From: Rhodocollybia butyracea
Lineage: Eukaryota > Basidiomycota > Agaricomycetes > Agaricales > Omphalotaceae
NCBI GenBank assembly: GCA_015501585.1
Contig: JADNRY010000032.1
Coordinates: 186,001-250,000, forward strand
Reading direction: 5' to 3'
DNA: 64,000 nucleotides
Below the pieces are notes generated by a model. The model searched no databases. It was not told where the DNA came from and saw only the letters and a list, made by a program, of their open reading frames with translations. The position numbers and the translations under genes are program-made. Shown here one piece after another: positions 11,075 through 22,242 of this stretch; within the stretch, counting starts at the first letter, position 1, and the number at the start of each line of letters is the position of its first letter.

Positions 11075-12861
11075 CTAGAGTAGATAACGAATAGACTCAG
11101 TCAGTATTTTTGGCCCTTTCGTGTACACAAAGCTCGTACAATCGGGTGTATAAGACTCGGTCGGTCTCGCAAGTGTATCTCCATAGCAAACATACGATCC
11201 TTTGTCCGTGACCTTATGGAGATGTAGAATGAGACGCGACATTAATGTGACGGATGTGCTGCATGATGAAAGGTCTGAATTTTTGATTATATGGAGAATT
11301 TTTGGACCTACCAGCTCGCGAAAGGTGACAGAGTACCCCTCAGTAAAGAATCCTAAGTCAATAGCAGATAGTAAGAGCCTTGTCCGATCACAGTGACTTG
11401 AAGAAACATACGCCAGTTGCCTGCAGAGACAGAATTAGGACCAGAAATTAAGGCAGGAAATTGACTTGCATAGAATGTTAGAACGTTAACGAGATTCGTC
11501 AGTGCCATTATACTAGTAATCACTATCACTCAATATCCCTCAGACTCTGGAACTTCCGAAACTCACCCAAAATATATGGTACCTACAAAAAAACTGCATT
11601 GAGACACACTCCTCTAGAATCGAGTCCAACTCTTACCATCTCTCATTATAATTGTGAGGAGAGACAACCGTTTCATTTCCTTCGGCTTTGGTTGAAACCG
11701 TGCTTGGTATGCTTTGAAAAGAGTCATGCTGGACAGCAGCGTGTCATATATCAGAACTGCTTCCCAGCCAACAGCGACAACTAAAAGGGGGTTATGAAAA
11801 ATGAATATAGGGAACAAGAAATACGACCGACGAGCAGCGCTGTAGGTCAGCGGTCAAAGCTGTACATATCAGCGCTTAGCTTACTTTTTCGTATTCAAAA
11901 CATCGTGACATCCAATTGGAAAGGGAGATGGCACAGGGGTTGATTCAGAGAATGCTAATGATGCCTGGAGCACGGATGAGTGACATACCATATGACGGTA
12001 TGGTTTTTAACTTACGACAGTTGCTCCAATACCAAACACGATAATAGCTGCAAGACCAATAATAACGCGTCTATCACGTCCGTAGATGGCATATATCCGT
12101 AAGGTAAGTAGAACTGTGGATAGCTCAGCCTCTTTTCTGTAGAATTTCTCTAATAGATAGCACTTACTAGCAACTATGACCTGTACAAATGCTTCGGGTA
12201 GTTTTATTAACACGATAAACACGGGCGAGTTGATTGAAGTTCACCATGGAAGAACTCCTGAAGCTCTTCCCAGGGATGACAGCTATGTGTCCTCAGTTTG
12301 TATTCGAAGCCTTGCGAGGTTATGTAGCCTACCTCTGCAACGTATATCAGAAAACAAAATCGTGCAAATCAAAGTAGAGCTTACAGATTCACCGGATGGA
12401 ACCATAAACATAGAAAGTAGTATGAGAATATTGCCTAAAAGTAATCAATATCGTGATACACCATTCTAATACGAATTTACCTGTAAAAGAGAAGTATCTG
12501 TTCACGAAAAACATGCCGCTGCTGACGGTATTCGGGCGAGACCAAATATACACTACTTCGTCCTCTGTCAGAAGTTTGAGGAAATCTTCAGATGGCTTCA
12601 AAATGAATCGATCGTGGGAGCTTACGAAGAGTGAGAAGGTGATCATAGTACAGAAACGCTTCGAGGCAAAAGCATGAGAAAAGGCACCCCGAAAGAGCGG
12701 TTAATCTTGGGTTAATCTACTCACTGGAAGCAAATAGATAGAGATAGCTATCGGCGTGCCTTTTGGATGGGAATGATTCAGATAAATTAAGCAGCTTCGA
12801 GAAGATTGGAGACTTACGATTTCGTTGCGAGATTTATATTTCCGCCGTTATTGATCTCCAT
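11075..12861 (-). CDS. DUF6533 multi-pass membrane protein
   Basis: DUF6533 proteins are a large basidiomycete family of roughly seven-helix membrane proteins of unknown function. The start at 12861 (MEINNGGNINLATKS) is followed after splicing by the hallmark FLYYDHLLTL, then EDEVVYIWSRPNT and FFVNRYFSFTG. Later exons give LSTVLLTLRIYAIYGRDRR, a hydrophobic helix (VIIGLAAIIVFGIGA), VGWEAVLIYDTLLSSMTLF, LSLLTIIMRDGTIYFG, IMALTNLVNVLTFYA, DSLLRGTLSPFASW and SVTLMSRLILHLHKVTD. The frame closes at the TAG at 11075-11077. About ten exons have introns near 50-60 nt. All expected blocks are in order, so the gene looks functional; exon borders are by eye. Its partner or substrate is unknown. Confidence 0.78.
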
Positions 12862-13606
12862 GTGCCCGATTTTTCTTTCGACGGTGCGATAGAAGAGTGG
12901 GGATGGTGAAATTAAAGCGCGATTGCATGTTTATGTGTGTGTAGCTCCTCCTCTGCTCTGTCGATACACAAGCATGGAAGAAGGAAATCGGGATTCCGTT
13001 GAGCATTCTGTCAATATACCTGTGAGATTGTGTGGATAGCCTAATCAGCCAAAACTAAATAACCCCTCGCAATACACATAGCCCAGCATAAGTCGGAGAG
13101 AGTTTCGTGGGGGTATAGTCAATTGCTCACTGTCAAAAATAGCATGTTGGCCCACTTCTATCATCCGGAACTTCGAGAGAATGGATAAATAGATAGTGCC
13201 ACTGTCCCGGTTCGGAAGTTCCGTGATAAATCCGCCACACTATAGTTAATGAGAAACCAAATAAAATACTACATAAGGAATGCACGAGAAAGAGTCTTCT
13301 TATTTATTTCGGACAGAAATTTCACAGCCGAGCTACAAGTCAGGCTGTTCGAGTCGAAATTAAGTAGATCAAGTTCATGATAGTATTCAATACTACGATA
13401 TACCACAAACCAGCCGCAGATAAATCATAGTACCGACATTTCATGGGCCAAACCTGGGCCAAACTACAAACTGGTTGCGTGTTCAATCCTATAAGCCAAA
13501 TCCATGCTTCCGTTCGGTACAGAGACCAGGCCACTTCGTCCCTGGATCCCACGAGTAGCGCTCCGGAATCTAGTATCCAAATCGGCGGAGGCAGTGAGAT
13601 ATCGCT
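12862..13606. other. intergenic, nothing supported
   Basis: This is AT-rich sequence upstream of the DUF6533 gene and downstream of the DPBB gene. Open frames are short and I see no repeat or motif. Confidence 0.5.
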
Positions 13607-14669
13607 TCAGGTATTGTTATCGCAAGAACATGAGCCCCTAGCAGACGAAGTGACGGAGGTATCAGAGGGATCTGGGGATGTATCGGAGGGCATGCCGGAG
13701 GGAGACGGAGACGTGCCAGGAGCTGCGGCTGTATCGGTCGGAGCAGGTGCATCGGGAGTTGTGGGTGTGCCAGAGGGAGACGAGGCTGTATCGGGTGCTG
13801 AGGTTGCGCCGGGATCTGGAGGTGCGTCTGGGGAAGCTGGAGAAGAACTCCCCGAAGATGAAGAAGAACTCTCCGAGGATGAAGAACTCTCCGAAGATGA
13901 AGAAGAACTCTCTGAAGATGAAGATGAGGAGGATGACGAAGAGCCAACATAGCTCCATGTTACACCCTGTATCCGCCCAACGCTCTCGTCCGCAAGTTGA
14001 TCAAAGGCGGCAGGAGAAAAGTCCAAGTCGCTCGCCCCCGCGCATCCGGCACATCTATCGGTGATAGTAACAGTGACAGATTTTCCTTGATCTGTGAGCC
14101 AGAAAGTGAGTGATTTGCTACGTAGAGGCAAGTAAAATCCTACATTGAGCCACCACTTGCTGATTGCAAATCGGATTGCTGGAAAGGTAGCTTCAGCATA
14201 AACAGAGGATAACCTTGGAAGGTAACGAACCTGTTGGGATTTCCAGTTGCTCCTCTTGGGGGAAATGAGTAAAGGGTACGAGTAACGCGTGTGAGAGAAA
14301 GCTTACGGGAAGGAGTCAAACGTCGCATAGGCCATGGCTGCAATAAATTGACCAATAAATCCAATGGAAAAACTTGGAAAGACACTTGACACACCCGCTA
14401 TCAAGTCCGTCGCGCTATTTGTTATACCACATGCACCGAGCCCAGGCGCGTAAAAAGTTCCTGTTTTTAATGTCAATTCACGACTAAACCGAGGAAAAAT
14501 CGTGTTCGGTACCATCTCCTGAAAACGACCCCGCTGGAGCACCTCGCTGAACTATATCATTCCCACTCAGTCCTCTTCGTACAGGGATCGGAGCACCCAA
14601 AGAAACCGTAGCCAACGAACACAAAACTGTTACCAAAGCCAAGATAAAAGCGAATGTGGATGAAAACAT
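13607..14669 (-). CDS. secreted double-psi beta-barrel (RlpA/expansin-like) protein with Ser-rich tail
   Basis: A signal peptide, MFSSTFAFILALVTVLCSL, begins at 14669. After splicing out a 51-nt intron the frame reads SFSGDGTFYAPGLGACGITN, the start of the DPBB fold found in fungal barwin/expansin-like and riboflavin-aldehyde-forming-enzyme-like secreted proteins. Further exons give GATGNPN, NPICNQQVVAQYQGKSVTV, TDRCAGCAGASDLDFSPAAF and a final GVTWSYVG, with the catalytic-type Asp in the TDRC and DLDFS motifs. After the domain comes a long low-complexity tail of Ser/Glu then Pro/Ser/Thr, ending SSARGSCSCDNNT. There is no clear hydrophobic GPI tail, so wall association through glycosylation is only a guess. 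The tail is encoded by a degenerate GAAGAACTC-type repeat (13840-13940). Confidence 0.82.
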
Positions 14670-15998
14670 GATTTATTGACCGGCAATGAAGGAAAATAGG
14701 ATGTACGAAATGCTTGTCAGTGTGAGGAGTGAGACCGGCTCCGCGTCGGGGTCAGTCTCGGATGATAATGGGCTTTATATACTGCATCTCAGAGTGGGCT
14801 TCATCCTGCCTCATCATAGCCTAACGGGAACATGACAGAGCACGGCCCCAGCAACAATCATGATTATTGGAAACACTCCTAATCCTATTGATAAAATATC
14901 TTACCCTGTCTTACCCCCATCAGATTTTTGGCCCATTTGAACTTCGAGAGGTTCGTCGTTTCAAAAATTCTCAAAAGAGATTTTTGAAAGCAGTGCTTGA
15001 TGGCGGGCATGTTGATCCTGTGCAAAGGACTTCACTCCCCATCAATCAATCCCTCGCACTTCCCTTGCCCGCTCCCAGGACCCGCTTCGCTGACGAGACC
15101 ACGAGCGGTAGTACTATGTGGATAAAAAGTCATGTAGTTGGGTAAATGCATAAAGAGAGAATGAAGACAGAAAAACAGTATTCGTTACATAATCGGATAG
15201 GGAGTCTGAGGGAGATCAGGCCGGAGGCCGTACACCTTAGTGTACAGCCTTCTCGTACCAGAGACTACAGTGATACTAGTAAGGATAGCCAGGGATAGCC
15301 CCTGATAGCCCGCGACGACGCTAAAAGCACCCCTCCACCAGCCTCCACCTCCTCCACCCGTCAGGGATTACTCCTTGGGGAGCCAAATGATCGCAGTCCC
15401 GAGAGCTATGTAATTTCAGTCTCTGTTGCCGGGGTCGTACCTCGTACTTCTGTGAATAGTAGAAGTGTAACGCATATGTCACCGTAAGTGAAGGTAGGTG
15501 AATGAGGGTGAATAAATGGAAATTTACATAAAGACGAAACAGACAAAAAGGCAGGGCGCTATTCACACCCGTGCTGGCTTGTCGAAACTTGTAGAGGCCC
15601 CTCCGTGCTATTATTATTACCGATGATCATAGGAAGCGGGAATGCAAGCATTTCGAGGCATTGGTTCTACAGGCTTGAATGAGCCAGGTAAACTGATAAC
15701 CTCCTCTCTATACCCGTGGTGATAGTTTCAGTCATCAGTGCCCTCAAACAGGAGATGAAGTGAATGCATCTTATCCGGAAGCAGCAACTAGGTTTTTCGA
15801 CCAAGGAACTTGAACGTGATTTTGTCCAAGCTCTGGCCAACATAGAACGGGGTAAAGGGGCGTACATCTTCAAACACCCCACATCCATGATCAGATCAAG
15901 CTATCGGTGTCACCGTATGGTTCTATACAGAGTAATATACAAAGATTATGAGTTCGACAGTAGTTAGGCTTAATAGCAGCAAGATGATAGGGAAAAAG
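14670..15998. other. intergenic, nothing supported
   Basis: This is about 1.3 kb between the DPBB gene start and the CSN5 stop. No open frame looks coding and no repeat matches elsewhere in the window were noticed. Confidence 0.5.
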
Positions 15999-17446
15999 TT
16001 AGCCAATGTTCATGCTCTCCGTTAACTGAGAAGTGTCAACCTGACCCCCGCTCCCTGGTCGTATCGAGAAGATGACGTCCTTGATGACCTGAGCGATAAG
16101 CCCATGCTGAGCTTCAGCCGCGATTTTCGTACTGTGTCAGATGGTCGTTAGAACTGAGTGTGAGTGCTTGGGGAAGGCGTACCTGTCTTTAACACTCTTT
16201 GCAAGCTCGTTCTCCTTCTTCTTTGTCTCCTCCTTTTCTTTTTGCTGAAAACGGGAATCAGGAATGAATCACAGAGGTGTTATTAAGAAGCAGACCTTTG
16301 CGTCTTTTGGATCTTTTGAAGACGGGAGTGAAGCTTTAGTACTTGTGACAGATTGCTGGACTTTGGACAGCTTCTGGTTGAGATCAGCCAACTGAGATAC
16401 TGCGTATGCCCTATTCTACTCATGGAGCGTTCAGTATCCAGCAGCATGTTCATGAGCATCTCGAACGTACCGAAATGAGCGGACTTTGACTGAGGGTGTT
16501 GACCCAGTACTTGTTCCATAGAAGGTCCAGCAGCTGTGTCTCGAGACTCGATTTGAAAATTTCTACTTCGAGCGGATAATATTGGTTTGCGTGTACACCG
16601 AAATCTTCGATTTTGCTCAGAGGGATAGATTGGTACTCGGAAGACGCGGCGCTGGGAGGAGTATAGTTCTCGGGGTACGTGCGGAATGCGCCGATGTCGA
16701 CTTTACCTGCGGTCATGGTGCGATTTGGGTCAACCTGAAGGGAGGATAAGATTCAAGCATGACAGTTTCAGTTTAACCGTATAGCGCACCACTATGGCCA
16801 CAAAAGGATCGGTGTGCTTTTGGTTGTTCATCTGCGTGCTGACATCTATACCAGACAACCAGCATCCGTATCCAGGATGAGAGTGATACCATCCGACAAG
16901 ATTTTCCGGCCGTCCAGCCTATCAATCGGTTGAAATGGGTCAAAAAAGACGGATACTAAGTCGACGCACAGTTTGACTTCCTTGATAATACGCCACCATG
17001 TATTCTGTCGCCTCTGCACCAGCATTTACACGCGTCTCTGTGCCTTGAACGGGTAGTGCAAACGAATCTAGGATGACAAGCGAAGTTCCGACGATTTTTC
17101 CTTGCAGCATGCCCATAATTTCATAAGGAACACCTGAACGCGCGTGCATGACCTATCTGAAAGCGTGAGCCACTGAGACAACGTGAAACGCACAGTAACA
17201 GACCATTTTTATGAGAGCAACGGCCGATATCTTGCATGATTTGAAGTAATGAGGACTAAAAAGCCGATTAGGAAGAACGAATAGTGAGGAATAAACCAGC
17301 TCAGACTCTTGGCTCCAAGGCGATTCACGATTGAGTTTTCTATCGGCATCCATATCGGTTTTGTATATATCATCTTGTGGAGAGAGTTCTACGATGTCGT
17401 TTTCGATGTTAAATGTTTTCAGTGCGGTACTCGACGAGCTCGCCAT
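15999..17446 (-). CDS. CSN5: CSN5, catalytic JAMM subunit of the COP9 signalosome
   Basis: CSN5 is the metalloprotease that removes Nedd8 from cullins. The MPN+/JAMM motif is complete: [19 protein letters not shown] gives the zinc-binding H-x-H-(x7)-S-(x2)-D, and the preceding [15 protein letters not shown] carries the upstream Glu. The N-terminus ([21 protein letters not shown] 17446) and the [13 protein letters not shown] block match the family. Downstream blocks are [46 protein letters not shown] and a charged helix ([18 protein letters not shown]). The frame ends ...QLTESMNIG at 15999. An in-frame ATG at 17497 would add 17 residues. The gene has about nine exons. A degraded partial copy at 20525-20700 belongs to the tandem module duplication. 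Confidence 0.92.
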
Positions 17447-17594
17447 GGTGGACAAGAAGACGTTTGGGCGCTCAAGCAATCGATAAGCGCCAGCCACTCT
17501 TCTATGTTCTCACTTCACGTCGTTTTCCAGTCAACGGTAGGTCTTCCGTTTACCATCTCGTATAGCTGTTAACAAAACAGTATACAGACAGAGA

Positions 17595-18867
17595 ATGGTT
17601 ACATTTCCTCAGGAAATCATTGACCTGTTTGTAGACTTTACTCCTTTGAAGGCAGACCTAAAGTCGCTTTCGCTTGCGCATCGTTCATTTCTAAGGAGGT
17701 CGCGTTATCACCTCTTCTCCACAATCCGATTCATACACGGGGCTAACAATTCACCTCTCAACTATAAGAGCACTAGTTTCTTTAAGGTTCGCAATGAAGG
17801 TCTCGCACTACCCAAATACCTAACCAGCTTCCGGTCTACTATAACTCAAAACCCCCTCATCGTATCTTCTGTCCGCACTCTCAGCCTTTTCACCGGATAT
17901 ACGACTCTTGAAACAGACGATTTTCCAGAGGATTTACCATTTACTAAATTGCATTCACTCCAAGTCCGCTTTGCACGCCACTTGGACCTCACCGACGTTC
18001 TGAAAACACAGAAATGGCGTGTCCCCCCTCTTATCCGTCTTATACAGACGAATCCATCTTTACAGCATCTTGCTATCGATGCCTGCAGTCTCGAACCGTC
18101 TTCCTGGGATACACTTTTCTCAAACATTGCCTCTCTGAAGCAATTGCACACCCTTGTTTTGCGTTCCGCTGTCACGGTTACATCCGAGGACGGCGACTAT
18201 GAGGCCCAAAGGTCGTTATCTCTCCCTGCTACGCCTCTCACAACAAAACCGTCTCTAAGGAAGTTGTATGTAGCATGCAACGATCCCGAACTTAAACGGG
18301 TGGCTATTTCCCTTCCACACTACTTTACAATCACTCAATTAAACGTGCTAGCCTTGCAATGTAGTTCATCTGGTTGGTCAGGGCAGGAGGCCGTTCTCAT
18401 GAACTGCGGTAACAGACTAGTTAGCCTGTCAATAGGTGTAGAATTCTGGCGGAATAATGGTATGCACAGTATACTGTCCCGACTAAAACGCTAATTCGAT
18501 GTCCTTTTCAGCTATAAATGTCTTAGTAGGGGCTCCAGCGTTCTCGAATTTAAGTCATCTTCAGCTCACGTTTGAGGCTTGCTCGGAACTCAAGATAATG
18601 GCGAATTGGCTCATAAAAGAGCGCATACCGCTTCGGCTCCTCCACCTAACTTGCGAAAAACACTCTATGATTGCGCACGAAATTCGAACCGTGGACAATG
18701 TACTTCTCAACCTGGTGACTTCGATTCCATCTCTCCAGCTCATCGCCGCCTATGTCATCATGTATGAAGAGCTTGCTAATACAAAAGATTTAGCAGACAT
18801 CCTTCCTCAGACATTTGGTACGGGGAAGCTCAAATACAGGCCAATGATGAAGTGGTGGGAGGTTTAG
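17595..18867 (+). CDS. F-box-like / leucine-rich protein (copy 1, intact)
   Basis: The N-terminus, MVTFPQEIIDLFVDFTPLK, followed by LKSLSLAHRSFLRRSRYHLF, has the layout of the F-box-like start common in agaricomycete F-box/LRR proteins, which are presumed SCF ubiquitin-ligase substrate adaptors. LRR-like segments follow: FTKLHSLQVRFARHLDL, LIRLIQTNPSLQHLAIDAC and LKQLHTLVLRS. A 52-nt intron (GTATGCACAG...TTTTCAG, about 18460-18511) removes the apparent stop and joins ...FWRNNA to INVLVGAPAFSNLSHLQ. The protein ends PQTFGTGKLKYRPMMKWWEV. It is the only undamaged one of three paralogues here (others 20802 and 34345). It is divergent from CSN5 with a 148-bp shared promoter. Confidence 0.75.
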
Positions 18868-19029
18868 TGATTCGTAGATGCTTTGGAGTGGTTGGTAGAT
18901 ACAGTATTTTTGTAGTACGTGATGATACAGTGTTAAATGTAGGGGAATTTACGTAGAGAAGTTACGTAGAGAAGAACGTATGAGCAGAATCATTTAGAAA
19001 TGGGTTTTTGCGTCGTGATTGTGAGGTCA

Positions 19030-20455
19030 ATACACAGAGCAAACTTGCTGCCAGTGCGAATGCATGTACCGTATTTGTAAAACAAGAATGGCTTAAGTTC
19101 CAAGACGCCTAGTATAAAACAACCGAAGCTCGATTCTCAATTGATATCAGCATTTGCACTGAGACGGCGGATCGGACGACGGTGTCGGCTGCAAAGGCGG
19201 AGGAACTGTACATGAGGTTTGTCACGTCTACGCGTAGAAACATGAAAATCCAACTGTTGGCAAAACCTAAGATGATTGTTGCCACACCTTGCATTCACAG
19301 GCTTCAGGTCCATTTTGTATACCTTTACCAAGACCTCAGAGTCATCGACGCTCGGACAAAACATAAATGGCGTCTTCTCCGTCTCATACGTTTGATCCAG
19401 ATGAAGCTGCTCCTACGGCGGATCTGACGACGGTGTTGGTTGCAAAGGCGGGGGCACTGCAGTACACAGGGGGTATGTCAACGAGGTACTATTGAAAAAG
19501 ATGGTTGACGTTCGAGTAAAGGAAGCGAAAGGGGCTGAGGAGAAACAGATCCATAAGGCGGTTGTTGTAACATCCCGAAACTGCCTAGGGGACACTGGCA
19601 TATCCACCGGTCTATCCAAGCCATAAAGCACCGATTACAAGTGCCGGAGCTCCTTAAAGACGGTGATCCGCTGGAGCAACATTTTTCGGCGTACCATAGA
19701 GTATGAGCAGGTATGAGCCCATTCATAGACTTGTACCTGGTAAGCCACAACCATCTGTCGGCCCCCAGATGGGGGAATACTGCCGATGCCGAAAGCGCAA
19801 CAGCGACGAAACCACTGAAGAAAGTTGAAACGGGGGAGGGTTAGAATATCTGGTGCTGGGGCTTGACCCAATGAAGAGTGCGGTCATCAAAACCACATCG
19901 AACGGCTCCTCCCAAACATTTCACTTCCAGGGGTTGAAATGAATCGCTAAAGAGAGAATTAGCGGCGGCATTGGAGAAAAAATCGAACTGAAGCTTACAC
20001 CGAACACGTATCATAACTATGATTTTAATCTCACTCGAGATTCGAGTCGTTTCATTATTTACCTACTTATGTAGTCGCATAAGGAGGAACCGACAAAGCC
20101 TAGTATGTGCTCAATGAGAAAGTAGTAAGTCCCTCCTTGAAAATACGGAAGGAGTCGTTACACTTGATGGTCTACCGAAATGAGGATAGAAAGAAGCCAT
20201 TTCCAGAGTATTGAGGTTTGGATCAAGGTCATCCCAGGATTTTAAAGAAAGCTTCACGTGAGATGGCCTCGGGCTTCGAGCATGAATATAGAGGAGCGAG
20301 TACAGTGGCTCGGAGTGCTCTCGAATACACCGGTAAGTAAGACCAAGGCAGTGAAATGAGGGTGGCAGTCGGAAGGACAAGAAAAATGGGATATGTTTTC
20401 TTTCTTCCAGCGTGATTCTGAAAGAGTGCATTGATATATGTTGGAAGCATCTCTC
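19030..20455 (-). pseudogene. MFS transporter pseudogene (module 1)
   Basis: This is a degraded copy of the MFS gene at 22243-24272. Recognisable pieces are LTGVFESTPSHC (N-terminal region, about 20310-20340), a GQAPAPDI...TLPRFNF segment (about 19800-19865, versus [11 protein letters not shown] in the intact copy), PPSGGRQMVVAYQ, and ATIILGFANSWIFMF (about 19240-19285). Multiple frameshifts and stops break it. A piece with the F-box-gene phrase WRLLRLIRLIQM (about 19360-19405) sits inside, pointing to gene conversion or a small rearrangement. Confidence 0.72.
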
Positions 20456-20524
20456 ATTTGATTAGTTTCTCCAGTTTTCTCGTTGATTTCTGTTGACGAA
20501 TGAACAAGCAGTCTCGGCTCGAGG

Positions 20525-20700
20525 TTCTCTTCCCTGATAATAGTACACTACCATGTATTCTGCCGTCTCTATATCAGCATTCATGTGCGTCTCTGCGCCT
20601 TGAGAACGGGTGGCGCAAGCGATGACAAGCTAACATATCTTGTGGAGAGAGTTTTAGTACGATGTCGTTCTCGATGGCATGTTTTCAGGTAACCGTAACA
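20525..20700 (-). pseudogene. CSN5 relic (module 2)
   Basis: This is a collapsed copy of two CSN5 stretches. CCATGTATTCTG followed by a TCAGCATTCATGTGCGTCTC-type run corresponds to 16994-17040, and TCTTGTGGAGAGAGTT followed by CGATGTCGTTCTCGATG corresponds to 17369-17410. The intervening exons are deleted and no open frame remains. Its position just upstream of the second F-box copy reproduces the CSN5/F-box order. Confidence 0.7.
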
Positions 20701-20801
20701 ATTGATAAGCGCCGGCGTGCTCCTATTTCAACGTCAACCACAAAGGTAGCGCCTCCGTTTGTTTTCTCATAAGCTGTTAAAAAATAGTACACAGACTGAA
20801 A

Positions 20802-22097
20802 ATGGCTGCCTTTCCTCAAGAAATTATTGACCTTATCGTGGACCTTGTTCCATCGAAGGCAGACTTAAAGTTGCTTTCGCTGGCTCACCGTTCATTTTAC
20901 CAAAGTCTCGCTATCGCCTCTTTCCACAATCGATGCTACGCGGACTACCCGTGAATTCTCCTCATCTCTCAACTACAAAAGCACTAGTTTCTTAATCAGG
21001 GAAGAGCGACTACAATTCTCCGAATCTCTCGCTACCTAACTACCTAAACTTCTTCCACTCTACCATAAGCCAAAACCTCTTCATCGTGTCCTCTGTCCGC
21101 ACACTTACTCTCAGCCTTTTCGCTGGATCTATGACTCCCGAAACAGATGAGATTCCAGAGTTACCTTTTACTCAATTACATTCACTTCAGGTCTGCTATG
21201 CACACACTTACCACGACCTCATTGACGTTCAGACAACACAGCTATGGCGTCTGCCTCGTCTTATACGTCTGATCCAGATGAATCCATCCCTACAGCATCT
21301 TGCTATCGATGCATGCAATCTCGAAGCATCTTCCTGGGATACACTTTTCTCAGACATTGCCTCCTTGCACACGCTTGTTTTGCGTTGCGCAGTGGTTGTA
21401 TCCGAAAGTCATTACTATGGCGCCAAGGTCACTGTCTCTGGCTCCTACGCCTCCCACAACAAAATCATCACTAAAGAGGTTGTATCTGGAGGGCACTGAA
21501 CCCGAACTCGAACGGGAGGCTTTATCCCTCTCACGATACTTTACGATCACTCAGTTGGATGCGTTAGCCTTGGACTATCATGCATGTCGTCAGGGGGGGG
21601 GGCATAGGACCCTTCTCATGAAGTGCAGTAGTGAGCTAACCAGCCTGACAATAGCTACAGATCCATGGACGAATAATGGTATGGGCAGTATATTGTTGCA
21701 AATAAAACACTAATTTAATTCCCTTCCTGGTGCGTGTCCAGGTCTGCAAGCTATAGTAAATGCTCCAGCGTTTTCAAACTTGAGCCGTCTCCAGTTCACG
21801 TCTGCCTCTGACTTGGAACTCGAGAAAATGGTGCATTGGCTCATCAACAAATGCACACCTCTTCAGTTCTTCCATCTTACTTGTATAAACCGTAGGTCGC
21901 TCGGTCAAACAATAGACACTATACTTCTCAACCTCGTTACTTCTATGCCGTCTCTCCAGCTCATCACCGCCCGTATCATCAAGCCGAATTCTCGAGTGTT
22001 CGCTAGTAAAGAAGATTTAGAGGACATGCTTCCTCAGACATTCGGCACAGGGAAGGTCAGATACGGGGAGATATCGAAGTGGTGGGAGGTTCAGTGA
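20802..22097 (+). pseudogene. F-box-like / LRR gene copy 2, frameshifted
   Basis: This is a paralogue of the 17595 gene. The start, MAAFPQEIIDLIVDLVPSK, is clear, but a deletion after LAHRSF shifts the frame. The frame resumes at SSVRTLTLSLFAGSMTPET (21086 on), passes LIRLIQMNPSLQHLAIDACN, and shifts again around 21420-21430 into APTPPTTKSSLKRLYLEG. The intron equivalent to copy 1 (donor GTATGGGCAG, acceptor TGTCCAG) is kept, and the end PQTFGTGKVRYGEISKWWEV is intact. Two frame changes make a full product unlikely, unless these are assembly errors. Confidence 0.7.
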
Positions 22098-22242
22098 TTT
22101 GCAGATGCAATTAGGAGCTGTAATTTATTTGTTTTGGTAGATACAGTGTTTTTGTACGTATTGATAAAGTAACTGACGCAATGTTAGAAATACAGTGTTA
22201 AGACTGAAGGAATTTACGAAGCGAAATATCATAAGACCAAAG

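Noticed and set aside
13443..13952. A plus-strand 169-codon acidic frame with EDEEELSEDEEL repeats
   Set aside because: It is the antisense of the Ser-rich tail of the DPBB gene, whose signal peptide, introns and domain motifs are on the minus strand.
18488..18500. A stop codon between two F-box copy 1 frames, suggesting a pseudogene
   Set aside because: A 52-nt intron with GTATGC donor and TTTTCAG acceptor, conserved in all three paralogues, removes it.
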